A stretch of 64,000 nt of DNA from Pseudomonadota bacterium (lineage in GTDB: Bacteria > Pseudomonadota > Alphaproteobacteria > Micavibrionales > Micavibrionaceae): the NCBI GenBank assembly GCA_029558635.1, contig JAKQEE010000314.1, positions 1-64,000 on the forward strand, read 5' to 3'. The position numbers were made by a program, and so were the translations under genes. Below, one piece after another: positions 44,786-54,172 of this stretch. A model generated the notes under the pieces. That model worked only from the letters and a program-made list of their open reading frames with translations. It was not told where the DNA came from and did not search any database. Each line of letters opens with the position of its first letter. The first letter of the stretch is position 1.

Positions 44786-45967
44786 TTAATGACGTTCTAC
44801 GCACATTGCGATACCCATGCCGCCGCCGATACAGAGTGTGGCAAGGCCTTTCTTAGCGTCGCGGCGTTTCATTTCATGCAGCAGTGTGACCAAAATCCGT
44901 GCGCCGGATGCGCCGATCGGGTGGCCCAATGCAATCGCGCCGCCATTCACGTTTACTTTCGCCGTATCAAAGCCGAGCGTTTTTGTTACGCTACAGGCTT
45001 GGGCGGCGAAGGCTTCGTTGGATTCAATCAGGTCGAGATCGGCAACCGTCCATCCCGCTTTTTCCAATGCTTTTTTCGACGCCGGAATGGGACCCGTTCC
45101 CATGATGGACGGATCAACCCCTGCGGTGGCCCATGATTTGATGGTGGCAAGTGGGGTCAATCCGCGTTTTTTCGCTTCGCTCTCGCGCATCAGAACAAGA
45201 GCCGCCGCGCCGTCATTGATTCCCGATGCATTGCCCGCCGTCACCGTGCCGTCCGATTTGAATGCGGGGCGCAATTTGGCCAATGTTTCAACCGTTGTGC
45301 CCGCGCGGGGGAATTCATCGGTATCAACCGTGATGTCGCCTTTTTTATTCTTGATCATAACAGGGACGATTTCATCCTTGAATTTTCCGGCGGTGATTGC
45401 GGCTTCGGCACGTTGTTGCGACGTGGCGGCGAAACTGTCTTGATCCTCGCGGGTCAGTGCAAATTTTGCAGCAATATTTTCGGCGGTGATGCCCATATGG
45501 TAGCCGTTAAAAATATCCCACAACCCATCGCGGATCATCGTATCGGTGAAGGACATATCGCCCATTTTTGTGCCATTACGCAGATTGGCGGCGTGCATTG
45601 ATTGGCTCATGCTTTCCTGCCCGCCTGCGACAACGATATTTGCGTCGCCGTTGTTGATGGCTTGCAATCCGAGTGCCACCGAGCGCAGGCCCGATCCGCA
45701 GACCTGATTGATCGTCATCGCGGTTTTTTCGACCGGAATGCCCGCAGCAATTGCCGTTTGCCGTGCGGGGTTTTGTCCGCATCCGGCGGTGAGAACTTGC
45801 CCGAACAGCAATTCGTCAACATCACTTGGAGAAACTTTTGCATCGGCGAGAGCCGCATCAACCACAATTTTTCCCAGATCGACAGCGGAGAGAGTCGAAA
45901 GCCCCCCTAAAAACGATCCGATAGCAGTACGTTTTGCAGCAACAATGACGACGGGGTCTTGCAACAT
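44786..45967 (-). CDS. phaA: Acetyl-CoA acetyltransferase (beta-ketothiolase)
   Basis: A 393-residue thiolase condensing two acetyl-CoA to acetoacetyl-CoA. The acylated Cys is in [12 protein letters not shown], the His in [17 protein letters not shown], and the second Cys in CIGGGMG. The length is standard. With phaB downstream it forms the monomer-supply operon of the PHA pathway. Confidence 0.96.
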   Translation of the reverse strand: MLQDPVVIVAAKRTAIGSFLGGLSTLSAVDLGKIVVDAALADAKVSPSDVDELLFGQVLTAGCGQNPARQTAIAAGIPVEKTAMTINQVCGSGLRSVALGLQAINNGDANIVVAGGQESMSQSMHAANLRNGTKMGDMSFTDTMIRDGLWDIFNGYHMGITAENIAAKFALTREDQDSFAATSQQRAEAAITAGKFKDEIVPVMIKNKKGDITVDTDEFPRAGTTVETLAKLRPAFKSDGTVTAGNASGINDGAAALVLMRESEAKKRGLTPLATIKSWATAGVDPSIMGTGPIPASKKALEKAGWTVADLDLIESNEAFAAQACSVTKTLGFDTAKVNVNGGAIALGHPIGASGARILVTLLHEMKRRDAKKGLATLCIGGGMGIAMCVERH

Positions 45968-46063
45968 GATGGGGGTCTCCTCGGGTTCAATTTGTGGACG
46001 CGGAGACTATGCCCAAAATCGTTAATATTTTAAAGGTTTTATTCTTGTGCGGTGCGTAAATTC

Positions 46064-46417
46064 TTACAAATGCCGTTCCGGAGTCTGTGGTTGATGACAG
46101 TGTGCTTCGGCATCATATTCCTGCCGCACCGACTCTTTTATGCAATCATATTTGTGCGCCGAATAACTGACATTCCTGACCGTCCATAAAGTTCCAAGGC
46201 CACCGCCAACAGAGGCCGCTCCGAATATCAGAACCCAGAAGCTCCTTTCCCCGACACTGGCTTTTTCTTCGCCGAGGCCACCTGCCGCACTCACAAAAAT
46301 CCCTGTGATACACGCGACAGTCGCCACACCGCTTATGACAGCTTTTGTGATGTCGTTACCAAACTCCCGTTTTGCCCGTTTAACACGTCTGGATTGATCT
46401 GTTGATTTAGCCGCCAT
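46064..46417 (-). CDS. Uncharacterised small membrane protein
   Basis: A 117-residue protein that I do not recognise. A basic N-terminus (RRVKRAKREFG) precedes two hydrophobic segments (AVISGVATVACITGIFVSAA and FWVLIFGAASVGGGLGTLW). A Tyr- and His-rich polar tail with CIKES and HCHQPQ follows. The ATG at 46417 has AAGG upstream. It sits between phaA and the phaC-like gene on the same strand, but the separate spacing gives no strong operon evidence. Confidence 0.6.
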   Translation of the reverse strand: MAAKSTDQSRRVKRAKREFGNDITKAVISGVATVACITGIFVSAAGGLGEEKASVGERSFWVLIFGAASVGGGLGTLWTVRNVSYSAHKYDCIKESVRQEYDAEAHCHQPQTPERHL

Positions 46418-46480
46418 GGTCTTTATACCTTACATTTTTTAGGCGCCCTTCTTTTCATAAGTTTAATTGCAACGCAACCC

Positions 46481-47674
46481 CTATTTTATCGCTGATATCC
46501 ACTCATTGAGTGGTTTCCAAACCTCTTCTTTGGCCTTGGCGCTGACCATCATGCTGATATGGCCGCAATCAGGTGTGAGGATGGCAGATCCCTTGATCTG
46601 TTTGCCCAACGAGCGGGCCGAGGCTGGCGGAACGATCCGGTCTTTGGCGGGGACGACCACAAAGCTCGGTTTTTTGATTTTTTCTGCTTTGATTGTTTTG
46701 CCGGCCACACGCCATTTGCCTTGGGCAGGTTTGTTTTTGACGTACCAGTCCTGAACGGCCTGACGGATGATACCCGCAGGAAGGTCTTGGCCTCCGTTGA
46801 CCCAATCTTCGACTGCGACAAACAATCTGGCTTTGGCACTGTCTCTGTCCATATCCGCGAAGGAGGAGAATTTGCGCGCGACCATGGCCGGGTCGGTTCC
46901 GGCAAAGATCAGTTGCAACCATTCATTGGGCATATAGTCGAGATGGGCCACGCGCAGCAATCCCCCCTCACCCACCCATTTGCGGATAGCTTCGGCAAAG
47001 CTCTCTTTACCGCCTGCTTCGAAGTCCCACGGGGTTGCAATAAAGATCAGCCCGTCCAAAATGTCAGGGTGTAAAATTTCCATCGCGGCCAGCAAGACAC
47101 CGCCCATGCAATAGCCCAGACCATACAGGGGGATGTCAGCTTTCTCTTTCGCAAACCAGTCGAGGAGCTTCGGCATTTTGACCGAGAGCGCCGTTTCAAT
47201 ATCCGCCAGTTCCTCGTCTTCGCGCATGTTGCCCCATTCGAGCAGGAAGACGTCGTACCCTTCCCCCGCCAGCCAGCGCAGCAAAGATTGTTCTTCCGGT
47301 ACAATATCCAGAATCTCCGACCCGTTGATCATGGACGGGATCACCAGAATTTGCGCCTTGGGAGATTTCGGTTTTTTGGCGGTTTTTGCTGCGAACCAAA
47401 CAAGTCTTGCTTCGCCGTCGGACCACACGATACTCTTGCGTTGCATTTTGCGTTCAAAGGGATGCATCTGATATTTGCGTAATCCCTCAACGACTTTTTC
47501 CATGCTGGCTTTTGTGCTTTGCCCCTCTTCATCTTGCCAGAAATCATTGCCAACGGATTGCCCGCGAAGCAGGCGTGGTTGCGCCAGCGCTGCGGACGCC
47601 AGCCCCAGATGCAACATCAGCGGTCGTTGTCTGATTGCCGGCTTCAATAAAGAGTCTTTTGCTGCACCTGACAT
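46481..47674 (-). CDS. phaC: Short PHA synthase-like protein
   Basis: A 397-residue alpha/beta-hydrolase protein with the PhaC catalytic set: GYCMGG (nucleophile Cys about 189, in the GxCxGG box), Asp in AKDRIVP (about 345) and His in CGHISMM (about 372). VFLLEWGNM and FIATPWDFEAGG are also PhaC-like. The common alphaproteobacterial class I PhaC is about 570-600 residues, so this form is about 180 residues short at the N-terminus and closer in size to class III PhaC. No PhaE partner is seen. It may be a real short synthase or a PhaC-like accessory protein. Confidence 0.8.
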   Translation of the reverse strand: MSGAAKDSLLKPAIRQRPLMLHLGLASAALAQPRLLRGQSVGNDFWQDEEGQSTKASMEKVVEGLRKYQMHPFERKMQRKSIVWSDGEARLVWFAAKTAKKPKSPKAQILVIPSMINGSEILDIVPEEQSLLRWLAGEGYDVFLLEWGNMREDEELADIETALSVKMPKLLDWFAKEKADIPLYGLGYCMGGVLLAAMEILHPDILDGLIFIATPWDFEAGGKESFAEAIRKWVGEGGLLRVAHLDYMPNEWLQLIFAGTDPAMVARKFSSFADMDRDSAKARLFVAVEDWVNGGQDLPAGIIRQAVQDWYVKNKPAQGKWRVAGKTIKAEKIKKPSFVVVPAKDRIVPPASARSLGKQIKGSAILTPDCGHISMMVSAKAKEEVWKPLNEWISAIK

Positions 47675-47828
47675 AATATTTTTCTCGCACAACAATTATG
47701 ACATTCAGTGCCGCTGCGCAGCAAAGTCATTGTGTCGCACGCAATTTTGTGTTTAATTATAAGGACTATCCTGCAACATTTTAAACTGTGAATGCAAGAT
47801 AGCAGATTTCAAGAAAAGGATTTGAAAT

Positions 47829-48323
47829 ATGGCTTCTAAAAAAGGTGGCGACAAGCCGACTGTCATCAAGAAATATGCGAACCGCCGTTTGTATGATACA
47901 GGCCGCAGTTCTTATGTCACTCTGGACGATTTGTGCCAGATGGTTAAAGAGGGATATGACTTCGTTGTTTATGACGCCAAGACCGGTGAAGACCTCACCC
48001 GTCCGGTCCTGACCCAGATCATCGTCGAACAGGAGTCGAAGGGTGGCCAGAACCTTCTGCCGACCAATTTTCTGCGCCAATTGATCGGTTTCTATGGCGA
48101 TAATATGGGCAAATTCGTTCCCGATTATCTGGAACAGGCTTTCGGCGATTTCACAAAGCAGCAAGACCAGTTCCGTGACCAGCTCAACAAATCTTTCGGC
48201 GGCATCTTCCCGATGGGCAGCTTTGAAGAGATGAGCAAAAAGAACATGGAAATTTTCGAACAGACCATGAAGGCTTTTACCAATTTCTCCATGCAGGGTA
48301 AAAAGACCGGCAGTGAAGATTAG
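47829..48323 (+). CDS. phaR: PHA synthesis repressor
   Basis: A 164-residue regulator of PHA and phasin genes. The conserved N-terminal PHB/PHA accumulation DNA-binding domain (KYANRRLYDTGRSSYVTLDD, then EDLTRPVLTQIIVEQE) and the following PHB_acc segment (LPTNFLRQLIGFYG, PDYLEQAF) are clear. It binds PHA granules and releases promoters when polymer forms, as known for the family. It is divergent from the phaC-like gene, with a 154-bp gap that should hold both promoters. Confidence 0.95.
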   Translation: MASKKGGDKPTVIKKYANRRLYDTGRSSYVTLDDLCQMVKEGYDFVVYDAKTGEDLTRPVLTQIIVEQESKGGQNLLPTNFLRQLIGFYGDNMGKFVPDYLEQAFGDFTKQQDQFRDQLNKSFGGIFPMGSFEEMSKKNMEIFEQTMKAFTNFSMQGKKTGSED

Positions 48324-48344
48324 TCCTTTATCTGTCGTATGAAA

Positions 48345-48379
48345 TTAAAAAAACCGCTCTGTGATGGAGCGGTTTTTTA
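48345..48379. terminator. Bidirectional terminator between phaR and the EAL gene
   Basis: Stem AACCGCTC (48352-48359) pairs with GAGCGGTT (48367-48374), flanked by an A run on the left and a T run on the right. It can therefore end phaR on the plus strand and the convergent GGDEF-EAL gene on the minus strand. Confidence 0.92.
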
Positions 48380-50071
48380 CTAATGCTTGCTAGGAGGCGA
48401 CCACGGACGGTCGAGCGTCGGGAACCCGTACACATATCCCTGAATGTGGTCGATGCCGTCCTTAATTAGTGCATCGGCTTCGCCGGTTGTTTCAGCGCCC
48501 TCGCCCACTGTTTCGAGATTCATCGCTGAAGCCAGAGAGTGCAAAGTGCGGATGAAGAGTTTGTTTTCTTCCTTGTCCATTTCGCGAACGAAAGATTTAT
48601 CGATCTTCACAATATCAAGCGACAGATCCTTGAGCTGGGAGAAAGCCGTCTGTCCCGCGCCGAAATCATCGAGCGCAATCTTACATCCCAAATCTTGAAG
48701 GGTGCGGATCACGCGTGTGGTTTGCGACACATCGCTCATCACCACGCTTTCCGTGATCTCGACAATCAGGCGGCGCGCAACATCAGGATGATCGCGAAGC
48801 TCCATCGTCACGGCCTTGAGCCATTCGGGATCGGTAAAGGTGTGGTTCGAGACGTTGACCGACAAAGAGATGACCGGAAATTCTTTCAATTCGCGAATGG
48901 CCTCGCGGGTGGCAAATGTATCGACCAGTCTGGTTAGCCCCATCTTTTCAATGGCCGCGATAAACTTTCCGGCTGAATGGACTTCACCGTTTTCGTCAAT
49001 CAGACGGATCAGACATTCGTGGAATGAAATGTCTTTCGTTCGCGAGCTGACGATCCCCTGAAAGGCGATCTTGACGCGGTTATCTTTGAATCCTCTCAGG
49101 AATTCGTCGCCGACACTGAGCACCTCTTTGAAACTCTGGACTTCCCTGCCCAGACCTTCGGTGTATTCGATGAAGCACCCTCTTCCCCTTTCCTTGGCAT
49201 CGTTCAGTGCCAGTTCAGCACGGCTAAGCAGAGAGGAGGATGAAATTTCTTTTTCGTCAAACCTGACGCCGCCCAGCGAAACAATCTGGTGAACCGGACG
49301 ACCTTGAACCTCCAAAGCCTGATTGTAGAAGACGCTCAATATGCTTTGGGCGATATCGTTCATTTCTCCAGCGTTATGACCTTCAAACAGCAACGCGAAT
49401 ATGTCTCCAGATATATGGTAGACGACTGCCTTTCCATTCATCAAGGATTTCAGCATTTTCTGGACTTCTTGCAAAAGGTCGTCGGCGAAAAGGCTTCCAT
49501 AGATTTCATTGACCAGCGACATCCGGTCCAAACCGACCAGAATCATAAATCCTTTTTTATCTTTCTGTTCGCCAATTCGCCCAAGCTCATCCATCAAATG
49601 GCGGCGATCTTCGTTTCCTGACAAAGTCGATTCAACCGCGCTTCTGAATTCCAGTTTGCGAACAAGGCGTTTGCGTTGCTCGATGGCTTCCGTATCCAGA
49701 GCCATCAGGCTTTGAATAGTGGTTTTTCCCGTCGCGGCATCAAAGCGCGCAATTCCCGTTTCGATCACCGGAATTTCGGTTCCGTCGGCGCGGCACAAAT
49801 TATATCTCAGGGTAAAATTCTTTTCGGCTTCGCGGCTTTTCTGGATGGCATCGGCGATTGCCAGCTGACGCTCGATTACATCATCTTTGGCAACCATGTT
49901 TTTGAAGCCCTGCTTGTTCGTGGGCAACTCGTCTGCGGCGACCCCCAGAACGCCCATGACATCCCCCATAAACTCGTACTTGTCTTCCTCGACATGGTAC
50001 AAATAGGCAAGCTGGCGGCTTGCGCGCAAAGATGAAGAGAGATGTTCCAGCCAGAGAGTACTATCCGCCAT
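48380..50071 (-). CDS. PAS-GGDEF(degenerate)-EAL phosphodiesterase
   Basis: A 563-residue cytoplasmic signalling protein. An N-terminal PAS-like sensor (about 15-130) is followed by a GGDEF-fold domain (about 160-300) whose signature is SGDIF instead of GGDEF, so it is probably not a cyclase. The EAL domain (about 315-555) has ECL in place of EAL but keeps the catalytic residues: HECLIRL, SVNVSNHTF, EITESVV, DDFGAGQTAFS, VKIDKSFV, GEGAE and IQGYVYGFP. It is therefore a likely active c-di-GMP phosphodiesterase. It has no membrane helix and stands alone. Confidence 0.88.
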   Translation of the reverse strand: MADSTLWLEHLSSSLRASRQLAYLYHVEEDKYEFMGDVMGVLGVAADELPTNKQGFKNMVAKDDVIERQLAIADAIQKSREAEKNFTLRYNLCRADGTEIPVIETGIARFDAATGKTTIQSLMALDTEAIEQRKRLVRKLEFRSAVESTLSGNEDRRHLMDELGRIGEQKDKKGFMILVGLDRMSLVNEIYGSLFADDLLQEVQKMLKSLMNGKAVVYHISGDIFALLFEGHNAGEMNDIAQSILSVFYNQALEVQGRPVHQIVSLGGVRFDEKEISSSSLLSRAELALNDAKERGRGCFIEYTEGLGREVQSFKEVLSVGDEFLRGFKDNRVKIAFQGIVSSRTKDISFHECLIRLIDENGEVHSAGKFIAAIEKMGLTRLVDTFATREAIRELKEFPVISLSVNVSNHTFTDPEWLKAVTMELRDHPDVARRLIVEITESVVMSDVSQTTRVIRTLQDLGCKIALDDFGAGQTAFSQLKDLSLDIVKIDKSFVREMDKEENKLFIRTLHSLASAMNLETVGEGAETTGEADALIKDGIDHIQGYVYGFPTLDRPWSPPSKH

Positions 50072-50213
50072 AACGCTGTGAGCCTGTTTTTTATAGATTT
50101 CTGGCCTGACGACTCAGGCTCCATACTTCCAGAATGGCACAAAATGGTTATCAGGTTGTTTACAATTTGTATAAAATTGTATCCTTTTTATGAAAATCCT
50201 TGTTTTTTGCCCT

Positions 50214-53036
50214 TTAGCGGCTGGAGCGGGCGATTTTATCGCGTGCGTCGATTGCCAATTCCATGGCTTCTGCTCGTCCTTCGTGCGCAATGGTCGAGAC
50301 GATTCCGCTCTCAAGCGTGAAGAGAATTGAAGCCGAACTGGAACTGCTTTGCCCGACACAGGCGATTTCATAGGACGCGCTCTTTTCCACTCCGCCTTGC
50401 GCTTTGACCGAGGACGGCACTGCGGCAAACTCTCCATTGCAGCGCGACTTGGCGCGCGCCAGATATTGGCTGACCACGCTGTCAAAAGCGGCGGGGCCTT
50501 CGGCCTTTCTCATTTCAATGCTGCCGTACAGACTGTCTGTTTTCCAACTATAGGCTTTGTAGGAGGATGGATCTCCACCCTGCACTTCCGTTAGACCACC
50601 CTTCACAGGAACGCCTGCCGATTTCAGGAAAGACGCATAGTCCGCACTGGATGGGAAAACGGTTCCTTTGCTCTGAGGAGCCGCAGATTCCGTTCCGTAA
50701 GAAGGCTGGACATAGGATGCCTGCTGAGCGGGAGATTGCTGGGCGGTTTGTTGTTGGTGCATGGATTTGATTTGAGTTTCAAGCTGGCCAATGCGTTGCT
50801 GCCCCTGAAGTACTTGCGCCTGAAGATTGGCAACGGATGCGGCCTGAACCGACTGTCCCTGCGATTGTATCTGGGATTGGGCCTGAAGCTGCGCCAGTTG
50901 TGCGTTGGCTTGTGCAAGTTTTGCTTCGGATTCCCCGAGCTGCGTACTCTTCGAGGTCAGCTCCTCTTTCAAGGTTGCAAGCAAAGCTTCGTTCGATGTC
51001 GCATTGGCTTTGGCCAGTTGCATTTGCTCCACAGACATTGTGGATTTTTTCAGCTCGCCTTGTAGCTCTGCAATCTTGGCATCTTTCTCGACCATCTGTC
51101 CTTTCAGGCCGATCAACTGGGCTTCTTTTTCGGAGGCGTTCGACGTATTCGCGGCAGTGGCTTGTTGCAAGGAGGTCAGCTGGGCTTCCATATCCTTGAT
51201 TTTCGCTTCGCGCTCTTTCACGCTATCCTGAAGCGTTGCAACTCGGTTTTTCAAATCACCTTGTTCCTGTTGCCCTGCCTTGTTCTGGGCCAGTTCGGAT
51301 TCCAGTGCGATTTTTGCCGCCGTAGTTTCAGAAAGATTTTTTTGTGCCGCCGACAAGTCGGATTTCAAAGACGCGATCTGCTGGTCTTTTTCCGGAGACG
51401 CCTGAGCCTGCAACTGGACTATCGAGGCTTCCATTTCCTTGATCTTGCCTTCCTTTTCTCTTACCTGACCTTGAAGATCGTCCAGCTTGGCGATCTGGGC
51501 ACCTTTGGCGATTTCAGGGTCGAAGAGCATTGATTCCAGCTCTTTTTTTTCGGCCGAACATTTAACACGCTCATCATCAAGCAAAGCGCCAAGGCGTCTG
51601 ATTTCACGCTGGCTTTCCTGATAGCGGCGGGTGGCCTGTTCCAGATCCCAGTTGCCGCCAACCGTTTTCAGTTGACCGCTTTCGGATTCTTTCTGGAGTT
51701 GTTCGTAGTTCGTTTGAAGCACCTCTTTTTCGCCGCGCAACGTTTCGAGTTGGGTATTGAGAGAACGGATTTGATGTTTCAGTTCATTGTCATCTCCGGC
51801 TGCCGGTTGCTGACTTACCACTTTTTGTGCGTCCGCCAGTTGCGCTTGCAATGATTTGTTCTCGGACGTCAGGCTGGCCAACTGGCTTTTGTAATCTTCG
51901 ATTTCCTTGCCCTCATCCGTCGGGGCGGTTGCCACTCCGGAAGATGCAATTTCCAACTGGTTGCGCAGAGTGGTGTTTTCCGCCTTCAGCGTTTCGATCT
52001 GCTGGGTCATGCGTACGGCATCGGCCTGCATCTTCGTCAGATCAGAGTCCCCCTTAGTGTCAGGCGCTTTCACTGACGCAAGCTGGTCTTTCAATGATTT
52101 GTTTTCACTTTCGGCGGTGGTGAGTTTTTCACGCAATTCGCTAACCGCTGCGCCCTGCTCTTTAGCCTGAACGTTTTCGAAGTTTTGGCGGGTTTCGGCC
52201 AGAGCGCGTTTCAACTGTGCATTTTCAAGTTGCAAATCTTCCAGTTTGCGCGACTGTTCGGGATCGACAGCCGGGACCTCGACAACTTTCTGTTCGACAA
52301 CAACCTTTTTCTCCGGTGCGGGAGATATTGACTCTCCGATAACCTCAACTTTTCCGACAGGAACGGAGGTTTGCGTCGAGGAGATCGGTTCCGATCCCAT
52401 CGAAGGCGTCGGACGGGCCTCGAGAAGACCTTCCACGCTTGGCTCCTGCGGAGCGGCTGCCGGTGCAACCGCAGACACTTTTTCTGCCAGTTCCTGTGAC
52501 GCCGCGTCGCCAGATGACGGCGCTTCTTTTTTGTTATTCAATCCGGACAGGCAGACCGATAATTCGCCGCGGCCATCCTTGAAGTTTTCCAGTTTGTATT
52601 CCAGTTCTCCGCCGGAATAGGAGATTTTGATCACATCCGATTTATCGAGCTGACTGAAAAAACTTTCGTCATTTCCTAAGCCGATCACGATGACCTGCTG
52701 GTTTTGTGGTGTGGTTTTAAAGCTTTGCTTTTCGCCTTTTCCGGGTTGTAGAGTAATAGTTTCATCGCCGCTAGCGATGAAAGCCGGAGACTGAAAATCA
52801 AGCGCCAGCGAATACTCCCCGCTCATGTTGCGCGCGACACTCAGGATCGAGTTGTTGCCGAATTTCTGGGCCATCGTACAATAGCTGCCTTGCGAGATGC
52901 TCGCCACACGGCTGATCGCCCACGAGGATTGTGCTTCGACGGCGGTTGCGGCCCATCCGGTTTGCATCGGCGCGACCAGAGCGCTACCGCCCAGAAGAGT
53001 TGTCATCACTACATTTTTCAGCGTTATTTTTATCAT
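50214..53036 (-). CDS. Secreted coiled-coil protein of unknown function
   Basis: A 940-residue exported protein. A Sec signal peptide (about 1-30, ending GWAATA) precedes a compact beta-rich N-terminal domain (about 35-170) with the pair of cysteines GSYCTMA and SVCLSG. A Pro/Val-rich linker follows, then a long coiled coil (about 260-760) with many Gln, Glu, Ala and Lys heptads, and a C-terminal domain (about 790-940) with cysteines SRCNGEFA and EIACVGQ. It begins 37 bases after the stop of the TcpQ-like gene, so they form an operon. I know no name for it; the layout suggests a periplasmic scaffold. Confidence 0.75.
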   Translation of the reverse strand: MIKITLKNVVMTTLLGGSALVAPMQTGWAATAVEAQSSWAISRVASISQGSYCTMAQKFGNNSILSVARNMSGEYSLALDFQSPAFIASGDETITLQPGKGEKQSFKTTPQNQQVIVIGLGNDESFFSQLDKSDVIKISYSGGELEYKLENFKDGRGELSVCLSGLNNKKEAPSSGDAASQELAEKVSAVAPAAAPQEPSVEGLLEARPTPSMGSEPISSTQTSVPVGKVEVIGESISPAPEKKVVVEQKVVEVPAVDPEQSRKLEDLQLENAQLKRALAETRQNFENVQAKEQGAAVSELREKLTTAESENKSLKDQLASVKAPDTKGDSDLTKMQADAVRMTQQIETLKAENTTLRNQLEIASSGVATAPTDEGKEIEDYKSQLASLTSENKSLQAQLADAQKVVSQQPAAGDDNELKHQIRSLNTQLETLRGEKEVLQTNYEQLQKESESGQLKTVGGNWDLEQATRRYQESQREIRRLGALLDDERVKCSAEKKELESMLFDPEIAKGAQIAKLDDLQGQVREKEGKIKEMEASIVQLQAQASPEKDQQIASLKSDLSAAQKNLSETTAAKIALESELAQNKAGQQEQGDLKNRVATLQDSVKEREAKIKDMEAQLTSLQQATAANTSNASEKEAQLIGLKGQMVEKDAKIAELQGELKKSTMSVEQMQLAKANATSNEALLATLKEELTSKSTQLGESEAKLAQANAQLAQLQAQSQIQSQGQSVQAASVANLQAQVLQGQQRIGQLETQIKSMHQQQTAQQSPAQQASYVQPSYGTESAAPQSKGTVFPSSADYASFLKSAGVPVKGGLTEVQGGDPSSYKAYSWKTDSLYGSIEMRKAEGPAAFDSVVSQYLARAKSRCNGEFAAVPSSVKAQGGVEKSASYEIACVGQSSSSSASILFTLESGIVSTIAHEGRAEAMELAIDARDKIARSSR

Positions 53037-53073
53037 TTTCAATACTCCTGAATCTTTCGGCTTTCCTGTTTCC

Positions 53074-54066
53074 TTATGACGCGTCGGTCCGGATGACCAA
53101 TACTTTGCGTCCGGTATTCTGATCTTTATACATTTCCCCGACAGGGCGAACGGCGTCGTTGTCGTATTGGCTCAATGCCTTATAGACCGCATCTTCAAAT
53201 GTTCCGACCTGCGATACGGATTCCTTCAAAGCGTAATTGCTTTCGGCTTGCCAGATCAGATCGACACCCGCATCTTCGGACCAGACGCGCAGGACTTCGG
53301 CCAACGGCGTGCCTGACAATCCGTACCATCTGGTTTCTTTCATTTCTTTCGGAGCCGGAGCGGGTTGGAATGCTTGCGGCACGATATTTATAATTGTCGT
53401 TTCATTTTGCGCTTCGGCAGGAACCGGAAGGTTGGTGGTAATGGTCGACGCCGGCGCCATAATCACCGGATCAAGTCCTTCGGAGCGGAATTGGGAATGA
53501 AGCCCTTCGCCACCCGCCTCTTTCAGCAGGTTGTTGACGGCATCCTGAAAGTTGCCAAAGAAAGAGAAATCTTTTTGCAGGTTCGGGGTGCTGGGTGAAG
53601 CCCACATCAGATCGACCGATTGGCGATCGGACCAGCGGCGCAAAACATCGCGGACATTTTCTCCTTTGCGTGCGCGCCATGAATCCACGGCTGGACCGTT
53701 TTTCGGGGGGGGCATGACAACCAGTTGTTCGCTTTGGGGAGTCTCGGCCATCGGTTCCGGCGTCAGAATTTCTGGTGCTTGAGTTGCTTTCGCCTGCCCG
53801 TCTCCCTGTGCGGCCCAGTTTTCCGGAAGGTTGTATTTTTTGCGGACGGAGTCGGGAACATATTTTTCATCGAAGACTTTCAGTGCGGGTGCGGATTTAT
53901 CAATCCCCTTTTGCACGTCATACGGTTGCTCTTCCCGTTTCTGAGGGGCTTCACCAACCGTGACCTCACTGATTGTCAGGTCAAACCCTGCATGGGCCGC
54001 GTGTGACCACCCGGCCAGCGACAAGGATATGATTGCGGGAAGGGCCAGCGCGTATTTAACGTTCAT
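53074..54066 (-). CDS. Protein with two TcpQ-like domains
   Basis: A 330-residue exported protein with a Sec signal peptide (SLSLAGWSHAAHA). It contains two similar domains of about 65 residues: one near 120-195 (WRARKGENVRDVLRRWSDRQ, FGNFQDAVNNLLKEAG) and one near 240-310 (WYGLSGTPLAEVLRVWSEDA, VGTFEDAVYKALSQYD). Both match the TcpQ/PilL C-terminal pattern W-------L--VL--WS---G--L-W, related to secretin N-domains and pilus assembly proteins. A proline-rich linker joins them. No secretin or pilin gene is in the window. It is co-transcribed with the coiled-coil gene and probably acts in the periplasm. Confidence 0.75.
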   Translation of the reverse strand: MNVKYALALPAIISLSLAGWSHAAHAGFDLTISEVTVGEAPQKREEQPYDVQKGIDKSAPALKVFDEKYVPDSVRKKYNLPENWAAQGDGQAKATQAPEILTPEPMAETPQSEQLVVMPPPKNGPAVDSWRARKGENVRDVLRRWSDRQSVDLMWASPSTPNLQKDFSFFGNFQDAVNNLLKEAGGEGLHSQFRSEGLDPVIMAPASTITTNLPVPAEAQNETTIINIVPQAFQPAPAPKEMKETRWYGLSGTPLAEVLRVWSEDAGVDLIWQAESNYALKESVSQVGTFEDAVYKALSQYDNDAVRPVGEMYKDQNTGRKVLVIRTDAS

Positions 54067-54172
54067 TCTCAAGACCTTTTCTGAAAGCTTCTAAGCAAAG
54101 TGGGAACTCGGCCTGTCATAGCCCAGAATCGCCAATTCCGCAATGCGCTCGGCCCCGTTCTTCACAAATTTA

